From positions 1 to 64,000 of the IMG/VR virus record IMGVR_UViG_3300009170_000006: a stretch of DNA of 64,000 nt, one strand, 5' to 3'. The notes under the pieces were generated by a model. That model did no database searches. It was not told the origin of the DNA and saw only the letters and a program-made list of their open reading frames with translations. This stretch comes from a virus. The position numbers and the translations under genes are program-made. This document shows, piece after piece, positions 52,366 through 60,841 of this stretch; within the stretch, counting starts at the first letter, position 1; the number at the start of each line of letters is the position of its first letter.

Positions 52366-55134
52366 CTATTTTTTCTTTTTATCACTTTTGCTTTTCACAT
52401 CAAATTTATTTTTATTTTCTCTAGCTATATCCATATCCATTTGCTTCATTCTCATATCTGCTTGCATTTTTTCTCTTTCAATTTGAGCTTTCTCTCTATC
52501 ATTAGTCATTCTATTTGACTCTTTAGAGCTTTGTAAGTTCATAGTATCTTGAAATTGTTCAGACTTTTGAATTTGGGCAAGAGAATCCATATAATCAGAT
52601 TGCTTGTTTTCATTAATATCCTGCATAGCACCAAAGCCTGCAGACTTAATCTCAGCAACAAGGATATCTTTTCTTCTATCTTTCTCAGCCTCTTGCATTT
52701 TAGAATCAAGATCAAGTTGTTTTTCTTGAAGTCTAGTTTGCATTTCTTGCTGTTGCATTTCTTGTTCATGCTGCATTTGCTCTTGTCTTTGTTCTGTAGA
52801 CTTTCTTTCAATAGATTTTAAAGCATTTGTAAGCTCTCCTAAAGATTCAGTTTGCATAATATTACCAAGATCATAGATAGAAGCACCAGCTGTGTTATTA
52901 GATACAGCTAAGTTTTTCATTTGTTCTAGTATAGCTCTTTGATTAGCTTTAGTTGTACAGTAAATGTTTATGTCTCTAAGTAACAAGTCAGTACCATTCA
53001 TCTCAAAATTAACCTTCTCATCTGTAGAACTCATGTATTGAAGTCTTAATGATGGTTTCTTTGAATGATAGTATTGAGCTAAGTCAGTTCTCATTTGGTG
53101 TACTCTTGGCATTAGGTAATCTGAATGCTGCATAAAGTATACTTCTGTTTGAGCATAAGAACCAGCCATAGCTTGTTCTACTCCTTTAGCTGTATCAGTT
53201 TGACCTATTTGTTGTCCAAGTCTCTGAGGAGTGATCCCTATCACTTCAAAGCACTGTTGTTTAAAATAGTTAGCCATTTGAATCCTAGATAACATTCTTT
53301 GAGTTTGCTCTAAGTTCATTACTTGAAAATGTTGGAAGTTTAAAGCATTCTCTGTATTGTTAATACTTGTATCAAGTGGTAACATTTGAAAGTTCTTCAT
53401 TGCAACATAAGCTTTGGCCAAGTTATTCTTACCCCAGTCTTCACCTAATGAATGTTGAGGTAATGCATTTTGATCTAACATAATTACAGTACCTAATTCA
53501 TCTACTAGGATATCTGCAATTTGATTATTAACAATGTTGTACCCTATTTGAAAAGGCTTCATTAAATCTACCATAGAAGTAGATCTTGTATTTCTATCAT
53601 TAAATACAGCTCCTTCTACAGGAAGTTTACAACCATAAAGAGTATTATCTCCTTTAAATTGGAACTTTAATGGCCCAATAGTATTTCTATCAACACCTAA
53701 GTACATAGGATTAATACCACCTGGGTTGTTCATACCCCAAAAAGATGGATGATTAGGTCCAATTTTTACACCACCCCAAACTTGATTAATCCATACCCAA
53801 TCAATATGCTCACCAAAGATTAAGTTATCTTTAGTTTTATTCTTGATTAATGTAGTATCATAAATAGGTTTATCAGTGATCTTATATTCTTCTCCAATGA
53901 TGTCAGTTATTACTTCACCTTCTTCATTAATTTTAGTTAAGTGTCCAACTTTTCTTTGAGATTTCCAATATGCTGTAGTTGCTCTTAATAAAAAAGCTGC
54001 ACCCATAGGAGCATAATCTTCATTCTCTGACATGATCCAGTTAACAATATCTCCACCATTGTAGATAAAGTTATCATACATAGATACAAATTGTCTGTAG
54101 GCTAAGCCCGGCATGTTAGTATTAAACTCATGAGACTTAGTAGCATCATAGTAAGATCCATCATTTTGGTAACCTTGTAATGGATAACCTGCAGATCTTA
54201 CAGGATAAATTGCTTCTATTGACTCTAACTGTTCTTGAGTCATCAAGTAACCATACTTATCAATAACATCAGCAATAGTTAACATTTCAATTTTACCTAC
54301 CCAGTTTCCTTGAGATATATATCTTGCATCAGGTGACTTATGATAGAATGTAGTTACAGGATTCCATAACTCTACGTCATAATCATCTTCATTCATCTTC
54401 ATGTGCCAGAACTCACGGTCAGTAATAAGCATATCTCTAAACCCTCTTTCCTCAAGTTCATCCATTCTAAATCTATCTTCATCAATCTTAAACTGATGAG
54501 TAGCCCATTGTTCACATAAGCTTTTATAACTTTTATCAAAAAAGTTTTGTATTTCTGGTAAAGATTTAAGAGCTTCTGGAGAAGTTTGTTGTTGCATTTG
54601 TTGTTGAACTTCAGGATCTTCCGGATCCATACCTTGATCTATCATCTTAGCCATAAGCTTTTGTTCAGCTTTTTGCATTAAGACTTGTTCAATTTGTGAT
54701 CTTTTTTCTTCAAGCATCTCATTATGAGAGTACTCATCTACACCACGGAAGGTAATCTTAGTATTTCTTTTAGCAAACTCAGCAACTAGTACATTAACCA
54801 CATTTGGGATAATAGGATAGAACTTAAGCTCTAAAGCACTAGCATCTTCTTGAGCTAAAGAGTCAACTATGTCTCTCATCTCATTGTCAGCTTCTACAAG
54901 ATAATCAGTTTTATCAATAGTACCTTTAGCTAGTTTGTAGTTTTTCATTAACCTTCTAGCATTTCTTCTGATCTGTTTAAGGCCATTCCACTCTAACCAG
55001 TCAAGATTCCAGGCTGTCCACTCAGGATTTTTATCTTTCTTTGATAAAAACTGCAGAGGCTGTGTAATAGAACCCATTCTATTATACTCGGCTTTCTTGC
55101 CTGACTTCATCTGCATTGCATTAAGAACTTGCAT
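52366..55134 (-). CDS. portal protein
   Basis: A 922-aa protein directly after terminase (6 bases) and before the scaffold. The N-terminus is basic and helical, the middle is the mixed wing/stem/crown type seen in crAss portals (EDRFRMDELEERGFRDMLIT, then NPVTTFYHKSPDARYISQGN), and the ~130-residue C-terminus is a Gln/Glu/Lys-rich coiled coil ending in TAG. It forms the head vertex ring for DNA entry and exit. The length is typical of the group. Confidence 0.8.
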   Translation of the reverse strand: MQVLNAMQMKSGKKAEYNRMGSITQPLQFLSKKDKNPEWTAWNLDWLEWNGLKQIRRNARRLMKNYKLAKGTIDKTDYLVEADNEMRDIVDSLAQEDASALELKFYPIIPNVVNVLVAEFAKRNTKITFRGVDEYSHNEMLEEKRSQIEQVLMQKAEQKLMAKMIDQGMDPEDPEVQQQMQQQTSPEALKSLPEIQNFFDKSYKSLCEQWATHQFKIDEDRFRMDELEERGFRDMLITDREFWHMKMNEDDYDVELWNPVTTFYHKSPDARYISQGNWVGKIEMLTIADVIDKYGYLMTQEQLESIEAIYPVRSAGYPLQGYQNDGSYYDATKSHEFNTNMPGLAYRQFVSMYDNFIYNGGDIVNWIMSENEDYAPMGAAFLLRATTAYWKSQRKVGHLTKINEEGEVITDIIGEEYKITDKPIYDTTLIKNKTKDNLIFGEHIDWVWINQVWGGVKIGPNHPSFWGMNNPGGINPMYLGVDRNTIGPLKFQFKGDNTLYGCKLPVEGAVFNDRNTRSTSMVDLMKPFQIGYNIVNNQIADILVDELGTVIMLDQNALPQHSLGEDWGKNNLAKAYVAMKNFQMLPLDTSINNTENALNFQHFQVMNLEQTQRMLSRIQMANYFKQQCFEVIGITPQRLGQQIGQTDTAKGVEQAMAGSYAQTEVYFMQHSDYLMPRVHQMRTDLAQYYHSKKPSLRLQYMSSTDEKVNFEMNGTDLLLRDINIYCTTKANQRAILEQMKNLAVSNNTAGASIYDLGNIMQTESLGELTNALKSIERKSTEQRQEQMQHEQEMQQQEMQTRLQEKQLDLDSKMQEAEKDRRKDILVAEIKSAGFGAMQDINENKQSDYMDSLAQIQKSEQFQDTMNLQSSKESNRMTNDREKAQIEREKMQADMRMKQMDMDIARENKNKFDVKSKSDKKKK

Positions 55135-55140
55135 ATTTTT

Positions 55141-57342
55141 TTATTTTAAATTTTTAAATGGTGTTCTTGGTGGTCTTCTATCACTTCCTCCAGAATTCTT
55201 TCCCATATGTCTGAAAGGGCTGTTAGTAAATTTATACAAATTTTTTGAATTATCCAAGCTTTTTTTACCTGTATCTTCAAATCTTTTCATTACTCCTCTG
55301 TTTGCTTCTTGCACTTTTGCAAAAGCAATTAATGCTCCTAGTGCAATTAACCTATCCACATTGAGTCCATCTCTATAATGTTGCATTTCTACCATAGCCA
55401 TTATATCAGGAATTCTCTCAATGCCATATATAGTTTTATATATCTTTCCATCTTCTCCAACTTCGGTATCTAGTTCTTCTCTACAGAAATCTACAAGATA
55501 AGGAAGCATGTGAGCTCTAAATATACTACCTGTATTTCTCCAACCATATTCTTGATATGTAGAATTAACATACTCAATATCTTTTCTAAAGGTCATCTGG
55601 TCTTTAGGAACCAGATACTTCTGTTTTTTCTTTTTAACCATATGAGTGATAAATCCAGGAACATTGCTTTCAACTAATGTCCAAGCATTATACCACTCAA
55701 TGATATGTTCTAACCTTTCATGTGTCTTATTAACATCATCAAACCTTCCACACCAAGAAGCTACAATCTTATCTTGTTCTACATGAGTAGTTACTTCATG
55801 AGCATCTTTTCTAGTTACTTCAACTGGAATCTTATATACATAAATTGAACACAAAGAGTCTGAACTAGTAGTCTTACCTTGAGCCACCGGGTCAATAGAA
55901 GCATAATAAGTTCCCCATTTAGCATCTTTAATAGGCCTCTCATAAACTACAATCACACCTGTTTTATCTTCAGTATTCTTAGTAATAGGAAATTCAGTAA
56001 TAGGAATCTTTCTACTTTTTTCTGCAACAAAACTACCATCAGCATTCTTGTTAAGATCTATAAACTCTGTTACATAATCTTTTTCTTCAATTCTCCTCTT
56101 TTGAGCAGCAACCAGATGACTAGGAAATATGGATACAGTTCTTGTAGCAAAAGCCTCTTCAATATTTCTAGGATGCTGAGACAACTCTAATTGATATTCT
56201 TCCGGAGCTAAATCTTTTTTCTTTCTATCAAAGTATTCATCTAGCATTTTTAAAGCTTCCTCTACTTGAGAATTACCAAACTCATCCACACATGGTGGCA
56301 TTGACCATTGCTCAGGAATAAATAAGCCAGATCTACCAAAGGTATCTTTAGCATCAAGCAAGTTAGACTCTACATAAAATATATCATTAGCTTCTGGATG
56401 TAAGATCATCTTTCTTAATGGATCACATTGATCAAGATCACCCACTGAACCTGCTGCAATAAATGTACCTGTTGTAATCATACCAGATTTTAAAGCTGGC
56501 TTCATATATCCAAAAGTCTCATTCATCTTAGGAGCAATTCCAGCCTCTTCATGAAAGAAGTAAGTACACGGCCCACCTACACCTGCAGTTGCATCTTTCT
56601 CAAAAGATGTTCCTTTAAGCACACCTTTCAAACCTTTATTAGTTTTTCTATTTTGGCCAGGTACTGAAGTCTCAATTTGCTGTTGCCAATCAAGAACTTT
56701 TCCTGGATTCATAGGTCTATACCAAGCAGTATTATCATCCAAGAAGTTTCTGTATTCATTTAAGAATCTCCAAGTATCATTTACATATGTCTTAAGACTA
56801 GCTCCTATTTTTAAAATAGGTGTTTCTTCAAACCATATAGCATTAATAAGTTTAGCTGCATGAAAGTATGAAGAAGCAATCTGTCTTTTCTTTAGGATAG
56901 CCACATGCTTATAAAATAATTCTGCTAAGACTTCATACAAAGCCATATGATACTGAGCATCTCTAATATCAGGAAAAGAAAACTTTCGTATTTCTTTATT
57001 GTTAATTGGTAGGAAGTTGAGCCACATATAGTACTCTCTAGTGAGGTACCAAGTTTTTCCTTTATTCTTGTAGATAACTCCTTTTCTACATCTGGTTTTT
57101 TGTTCATCCCAATAAGTAATATAATCTTTACTCTTTACAGGAGCAGCTACATAAAATTTAAAATCATTATATTTATTAGCTTCTTCTCTAAAGACAATAG
57201 AAGTTTCATCAAACTCATATTTACCCGGTTCTTTAAATACAGACAATACAAAGTCTCTAAACTCAGTTCTAGTTGAAAAACTTGTAGTAGTCCATGTACC
57301 ATTATCCCAGGTAGGTATATCAGTATAGAAGAACTTATCCAT
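55141..57342 (-). CDS. terminase large subunit
   Basis: A 733-aa protein. A Walker A-like segment is at residues ~150-164 (LKKRQIASSYFHAAK, degenerate), and Walker B plus catalytic Glu is YFFHEE at ~261-266. The RNase H-like nuclease has ASIDPVAQGK (D484) and VESN (E558); a last Asp lies in the C-terminal motif GLNVDRLIALG. It packages DNA through the portal using ATP and cuts the concatemer. It overlaps the small upstream gene by 8 bases. Confidence 0.9.
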   Translation of the reverse strand: MDKFFYTDIPTWDNGTWTTTSFSTRTEFRDFVLSVFKEPGKYEFDETSIVFREEANKYNDFKFYVAAPVKSKDYITYWDEQKTRCRKGVIYKNKGKTWYLTREYYMWLNFLPINNKEIRKFSFPDIRDAQYHMALYEVLAELFYKHVAILKKRQIASSYFHAAKLINAIWFEETPILKIGASLKTYVNDTWRFLNEYRNFLDDNTAWYRPMNPGKVLDWQQQIETSVPGQNRKTNKGLKGVLKGTSFEKDATAGVGGPCTYFFHEEAGIAPKMNETFGYMKPALKSGMITTGTFIAAGSVGDLDQCDPLRKMILHPEANDIFYVESNLLDAKDTFGRSGLFIPEQWSMPPCVDEFGNSQVEEALKMLDEYFDRKKKDLAPEEYQLELSQHPRNIEEAFATRTVSIFPSHLVAAQKRRIEEKDYVTEFIDLNKNADGSFVAEKSRKIPITEFPITKNTEDKTGVIVVYERPIKDAKWGTYYASIDPVAQGKTTSSDSLCSIYVYKIPVEVTRKDAHEVTTHVEQDKIVASWCGRFDDVNKTHERLEHIIEWYNAWTLVESNVPGFITHMVKKKKQKYLVPKDQMTFRKDIEYVNSTYQEYGWRNTGSIFRAHMLPYLVDFCREELDTEVGEDGKIYKTIYGIERIPDIMAMVEMQHYRDGLNVDRLIALGALIAFAKVQEANRGVMKRFEDTGKKSLDNSKNLYKFTNSPFRHMGKNSGGSDRRPPRTPFKNLK

Positions 57343-57535
57343 TAATTAATTTTTTAATTTTCTTGGCATCTCCACCAGTTTTATGGATTATGTCAATCAA
57401 TGTATTATAGTTTTTTGAACTTAATACATTTTCTAATTCTCCATTAAAGTACTGGCTACTCTCATCTCTTCTGAAAGCATTCCAAACTTTAGTATAAGGG
57501 TTATAATGAAATAACCAGTCATATAAGTTTTCCAT
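57335..57535 (-). CDS. small protein upstream of terminase
   Basis: A 66-aa protein (MENLYDWLFHYNPYTKVWNA start, aromatic-rich; basic C-terminus KKIKKLING). I chose ATG 57535 because it follows the previous stop with an A-rich leader. An ATG at 57556 would overlap it and add 7 residues. The short overlap with terminase suggests coupling. It might be an accessory to packaging; no family recognised. Confidence 0.55.
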   Translation of the reverse strand: MENLYDWLFHYNPYTKVWNAFRRDESSQYFNGELENVLSSKNYNTLIDIIHKTGGDAKKIKKLING

Positions 57536-57545
57536 AGTATTTTCT

Positions 57546-58058
57546 TTATTGATCATAAGCTAAAGAGCCTCCACCTCTTGTTCTAGTTTGTTGTTCATCT
57601 TGTAAATCTTTATATACTCCTTTGTAAGATTGTCTTACAGAGTCAAAATCTTTTGCTATTCTTAGTAAAGCTGTAGCAGATCCATCTCTACCAAAAGTAG
57701 GTTTAGTCTCAGCCATTACCTGGGCCATGTTATCTAATGCTATCTTAATACCTACATAAGCTCTTGAAGTAGGAGACTCATGTAATTCTTTACATCTTTT
57801 TAATGCTTCCATAATTAAGTCATCTTCACAAAAGAAATTAGCATTTACATCTTTAAGTATTGTTTCTTCTTTCTCTTCTTCAGGCATATTAAAATAAGGA
57901 TTAAGATCCTCATTAGGACATGTCATATAAAATAAATAAGCATATATGGCCATATGATCTTCAGGGTATTCATCCATTACATCCTTAAGAAACTTTATTG
58001 TGTAACAATGTTCAGTAGGTATAATCACTCCATTACTTAAATCAAACAGTTTTATCAT
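57546..58058 (-). CDS. small helical protein, possible terminase partner
   Basis: A 170-aa helical protein (FLKDVMDEYPEDHMAIYAYL, then AYVGIKIALDNMAQVMAETK). The tail is Gly/Arg-rich (QQTRTRGGGSLAYDQ). Its position two genes before the large terminase makes it a candidate for a small terminase or other packaging factor, but I see no clear DNA-binding helix-turn-helix. The start overlaps the 58-aa gene by 17 bases. Confidence 0.5.
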   Translation of the reverse strand: MIKLFDLSNGVIIPTEHCYTIKFLKDVMDEYPEDHMAIYAYLFYMTCPNEDLNPYFNMPEEEKEETILKDVNANFFCEDDLIMEALKRCKELHESPTSRAYVGIKIALDNMAQVMAETKPTFGRDGSATALLRIAKDFDSVRQSYKGVYKDLQDEQQTRTRGGGSLAYDQ

Positions 58059-58218
58059 TTTTTATTTTATTTAGTTTAGTACAGAACAAGTCTTCTTTTA
58101 TAGTATCTACAAATTCAAATTTAGCATAAGTTATACACTTACCATCTTTGTCTTTTTCTATACAAATTTTTAGTTCATCTTTCCAAAAATTCAAGTGTTG
58201 AAACTCATCATTGCTCAT
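58042..58218 (-). CDS. 58-aa acidic/basic microprotein
   Basis: The ORF starts MSNDEFQHLNFWKDELKICI and ends NKIKNDKTV with TGA. It overlaps the upstream gene by 11 bases and the downstream gene by 17 bases, filling a gap otherwise lacking a gene. The chained overlaps are the main support. Function unknown. Confidence 0.6.
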   Translation of the reverse strand: MSNDEFQHLNFWKDELKICIEKDKDGKCITYAKFEFVDTIKEDLFCTKLNKIKNDKTV

Positions 58219-58495
58219 TAGTAATCTTTTTTATTTTTTTAGGTTTAGGTAATACTTTGCTTTTGTAAATATAATCAAATTCACCATAAGTTACATCTAA
58301 ACATAAGCTTAAACCTGACTCTAGGATAATTACTGTATAAGGTTCTTTTTCTCCATCAGTATCTAAAGATTCTCTATAATAACTAATATCAAAAATATTA
58401 AATGAGCATCTTGCAAATTGTAAATGCTCTATACCAAGATCTTCTTTCATCTTGCTATTCTCCATTACTAAATTAAATTCTACTATCTCTTTCAT
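58208..58495 (-). CDS. small protein of unknown function
   Basis: A 95-aa protein (MKEIVEFNLVMENSKMKEDL start; basic tail KPKKIKKITNEQ). I chose ATG 58495, one base after the upstream TAA with an A-rich leader. An ATG at 58513 would add 6 residues and overlap the nuclease gene. Mixed alpha/beta, with no known motif. Confidence 0.55.
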   Translation of the reverse strand: MKEIVEFNLVMENSKMKEDLGIEHLQFARCSFNIFDISYYRESLDTDGEKEPYTVIILESGLSLCLDVTYGEFDYIYKSKVLPKPKKIKKITNEQ

Positions 58496-58496
58496 A

Positions 58497-59315
58497 TTAT
58501 TTTTTATTATCATTTAACCAATTGATCATTGCAATAACTTCAGACTTCATATAAGGTGTTTCATATGGTACAACAGTTTTAACTATTGGATTACCTTCAG
58601 AATTTTTTAAAGGAATTGGGTTACCAAATTTATCTTCACCCTCTTTCTCAAAAATTACATGATGTAACATAAGTTTACCTGCTTTATATCTTGGGTTATG
58701 CTTTAACATAATATACATATAAATACTTAATTGTAAGGCATAATGATTATAGTTACAATCATCAAGATGAGCTAGAGGTCCAGACATCTTAACTGATTTA
58801 CCTTCCCAGTTTACAAAGCTTGCTACCTTTATTTCTTTGTTAGTTTTGTAGTCAATGATATCTATAACATCCTTAACAACTTCTACTCTATCTGATTGGC
58901 CACATACTCCTGCAGATTTTAAAAATACAAAATGCTCTGGATAGATTCCTTCAGTAAGTCTTTGTACAGGAGCTTTCTTAATTTTACCCTCCCATATTGG
59001 TTTGATAATAGGGATATTTATCCCCTGTCTTTGTATAGTATCAATACTCATAAGATCAGATTCTCTTTGATCATGATACCAAGATCCAGCTGTTATAGCT
59101 CTATCAGTTTCACTTAACCAATGACCCTTTATTTCTTCAGGATCTAAACCATACCACTTAGATTTCTTATTCTTAGAAGACTTAATTGCTTGAGCAGCAG
59201 CATCAAACTTTTGTTTGAACATTGCCACAAAACTAGTTACACTAGTCCATTCTATTCTATCATCAGGATCAAGACTTTGATACTTATGATTTTCTGCTTG
59301 AAATATTACTGACAT
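58497..59315 (-). CDS. PD-(D/E)XK family nuclease
   Basis: A 272-aa protein with the RecB/Cas4-like series: H81 with E84 (GSWYHDQRE), D142 (CGQSDRVEV), D155-x-K157 (IIDYKTNKE) and Q195 (HYALQLSIYMYI). This fits PD-(D/E)XK exonucleases that act on DNA ends. crAss-like phages carry such a nuclease near terminase, where it may trim or repair packaging DNA or degrade host DNA. It starts 7 bases after a 36-aa membrane peptide gene. Confidence 0.8.
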   Translation of the reverse strand: MSVIFQAENHKYQSLDPDDRIEWTSVTSFVAMFKQKFDAAAQAIKSSKNKKSKWYGLDPEEIKGHWLSETDRAITAGSWYHDQRESDLMSIDTIQRQGINIPIIKPIWEGKIKKAPVQRLTEGIYPEHFVFLKSAGVCGQSDRVEVVKDVIDIIDYKTNKEIKVASFVNWEGKSVKMSGPLAHLDDCNYNHYALQLSIYMYIMLKHNPRYKAGKLMLHHVIFEKEGEDKFGNPIPLKNSEGNPIVKTVVPYETPYMKSEVIAMINWLNDNKK

Positions 59316-59322
59316 GTTAAGT

Positions 59323-59433
59323 TTATTTAAAAAATTTTGATATTAATTGTGCTATATAAACAGGTATGCAAAGTATAGTAGTTATGATTGGTTTAAATAA
59401 TAAAGCCACAACTATTAAGATAACTAAACTCAT
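59323..59433 (-). CDS. 36-aa membrane microprotein
   Basis: The ORF begins MSLVILIVVALLFKPIITTI and ends LISKFFK. It has two short hydrophobic stretches around a Pro, or one long TM helix. The ATG overlaps the previous stop as ATGA and the TAA lies 7 bases before the nuclease start, so the spacing is gene-like. It could be a small membrane effector or a second holin-type peptide; function unknown. Confidence 0.5.
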   Translation of the reverse strand: MSLVILIVVALLFKPIITTILCIPVYIAQLISKFFK

Positions 59434-59708
59434 AATGTTTCAATTTTCCATCTAGGACCATCAGGATGTGCACACTCTGATTCAAGTGATCTTAGTTTCA
59501 TAGATAAACTACAGCCACATGCTGAACAACAAGGCTGTGTTCCTACTAGCATACATGAAGTTCCTACAGTATCCATAAGAGGACAACCATCACAGATCTT
59601 CTTCCTCTTGTTGTATATTACTTCTATTGGATCTTTCTTGAAGATCTTGTTCTTGAACCCCTCCCATATTAGGGCTTTGTTCTTCCATATTGTTTTCAAG
59701 TTTATCAT
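59430..59708 (-). CDS. small Cys-rich zinc protein
   Basis: A 92-aa protein. Residues ~38-66 have CDGCPLMDTVGTSCM then PCCSACGCSL, seven or more Cys in CxxC pairs suited to zinc ribbons, with a further Cys near the C-terminus (ECAHPDG). The N-terminus is Lys-rich helical and overlaps the HU-like gene by 119 bases in another frame. It ends by ATGA overlap with the next microgene. Possible DNA- or RNA-binding accessory. Confidence 0.65.
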   Translation of the reverse strand: MINLKTIWKNKALIWEGFKNKIFKKDPIEVIYNKRKKICDGCPLMDTVGTSCMLVGTQPCCSACGCSLSMKLRSLESECAHPDGPRWKIETL

Positions 59709-60063
59709 TTTTTCTCTTTTCTTTTTTGTTGGTTAATCTATTATCTTCTACTGCTTTAAGTTCTTTAATAGTTTTTATTTTTTCTACTTTATCTTTAATG
59801 TCTTGTGCCATTTTATACTTAGAGAAATTACCTTCAATTCTTCCTAGTATTTGTTCATAGTGCTCTACTGCTTCATCTAACTTCCAATGCTTTACTTTAA
59901 AAGTTCCCAAACTGGGAATATTTATACTTGGATATGTTAAATCACTGATCTCTTTTCTTACACGTGTCCAATAAAAGTCTAATATTGAACATATCAATTC
60001 TTCTGAATAACCTGTATCTTCAGCAGTTGCTTTTCTAAAATCCTTAGCTTTCTTGGGTATCAA
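59590..60063 (-). CDS. HU/IHF-like DNA-binding protein
   Basis: A 157-aa protein. Residues ~11-65 follow HU/IHF: helices (SEELICSILDFYWTRVRKEI) then NIPSLGTFKVKHWK, the conserved strand of the DNA-binding arm. The C-terminal half is a long charged tail (KKEKRKNDKLENN, then EEEDL). crAss-like phages carry two IHF-family genes in this region. It overlaps the upstream gene by 20 bases and the downstream gene by 119 bases. Likely role: bending or compacting DNA in packaging or transcription. Confidence 0.75.
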   Translation of the reverse strand: MIPKKAKDFRKATAEDTGYSEELICSILDFYWTRVRKEISDLTYPSINIPSLGTFKVKHWKLDEAVEHYEQILGRIEGNFSKYKMAQDIKDKVEKIKTIKELKAVEDNRLTNKKEKRKNDKLENNMEEQSPNMGGVQEQDLQERSNRSNIQQEEEDL

Positions 60064-60457
60064 TGCAGTAAAGTTTATAATCTAATAATATGTTACCTTC
60101 AGTTTGAATCTTAAGATCTTTGTTTAGCTCAATTGTTTTATTATGACCTAATCCATCTTTACTAATAATATTATAGTTAGCCAACTTAGCCAGTGAATTT
60201 CTTACTGTCTGAGGTGTTTTAAATATTGTCTTAGTATGAGATAGAGTTGATTCTTTATCCTTGTTTTCAGGAGCACAACAAGCATTACAAAAATCTGATA
60301 ACTCTGCTTTTACATTGAGACCAAGAAGAGTAAGACAGTTAAGCTCAGAATCACTTATTGTTATTTTGTTTATATAACAATAGGTAATTATCTGAAACTT
60401 AATAATCTCATCTAAGGCCATAGAGACCTTCTTGTCTACTTTATTAACTTTTGCCAT
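60044..60457 (-). CDS. winged-helix-like protein
   Basis: A 137-aa protein. Residues ~80-105 (IFKTPQTVRNSLAKLANYNI then ISKDG) look like a recognition helix followed by a wing. The N-terminus is helical with a CNACC cluster. The ATG is preceded by AAACCAAC. It heads the run toward the HU-like and terminase genes. A transcription or packaging regulator role is plausible, not shown. Confidence 0.55.
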   Translation of the reverse strand: MAKVNKVDKKVSMALDEIIKFQIITYCYINKITISDSELNCLTLLGLNVKAELSDFCNACCAPENKDKESTLSHTKTIFKTPQTVRNSLAKLANYNIISKDGLGHNKTIELNKDLKIQTEGNILLDYKLYCIDTQES

Positions 60458-60480
60458 GTTGGTTTAATTGACTAATTTAA

Positions 60481-60774
60481 TTAAGCTTTCTTTAATTTTC
60501 TTTCTTTAGGTTCTTCAGTAGGAGGTGCAGGTGTTTCTGAAGGTTCTTCTTCCTCTTCTTCTTGTTGAGGTGCAGCCATCTGAGCTTGTCTCATGATCAT
60601 GGTCATTCTCTTAACTCTTTGTTCTTCAATATCAGCTAACATAGTTTCATATGCTAACTGAGCTTTGAGTACATAGACTTGTTTCTCATAGTATTTTACT
60701 AGATTAGTTCTTCTTTGCTCCAGTTGTTCTGGGGTAAGATTCTCTACTGTCTCTTGGTTGGTTTCTTCTGACAT
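60481..60774 (-). CDS. small coiled-coil protein
   Basis: A 97-aa protein: residues ~15-65 are a coiled coil (RRTNLVKYYEKQVYVLKAQL), then an acidic Pro-rich tail (QQEEEEEEPSETPAPPTEEP) and a basic end (KERKLKKA). It is preceded by a promoter box and by an AAACCAAT leader. Likely a structural or assembly partner; no family recognised. Confidence 0.6.
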   Translation of the reverse strand: MSEETNQETVENLTPEQLEQRRTNLVKYYEKQVYVLKAQLAYETMLADIEEQRVKRMTMIMRQAQMAAPQQEEEEEEPSETPAPPTEEPKERKLKKA

Positions 60775-60799
60775 TGGTTTAAATTTTAAAAGTTATATG

Positions 60800-60807
60800 C
60801 AAATATA
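60800..60807 (-). promoter_or_regulatory. promoter -7 box for the packaging gene run
   Basis: The minus strand has TATATTTG within GTATATTTGCATA, an exact TAnnTTTG match, 25 bases before the ATG at 60774. It lies in the only sizable gap between the lysis genes and the packaging run. Confidence 0.6.
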
Positions 60808-60811
60808 CTTT

Positions 60812-60826
60812 AAAGTTTTAAACTTT
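60812..60826. promoter_or_regulatory. inverted repeat beside the promoter, operator candidate
   Basis: AAAGTTT-T-AAACTTT is a perfect 7+1+7 inverted repeat, 4 bases upstream of the -7 box, in the place where a bound protein would block polymerase. Chance occurrence in AT-rich DNA cannot be excluded. Confidence 0.35.
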
Positions 60827-60841
60827 CAAAATTTATTTTAC

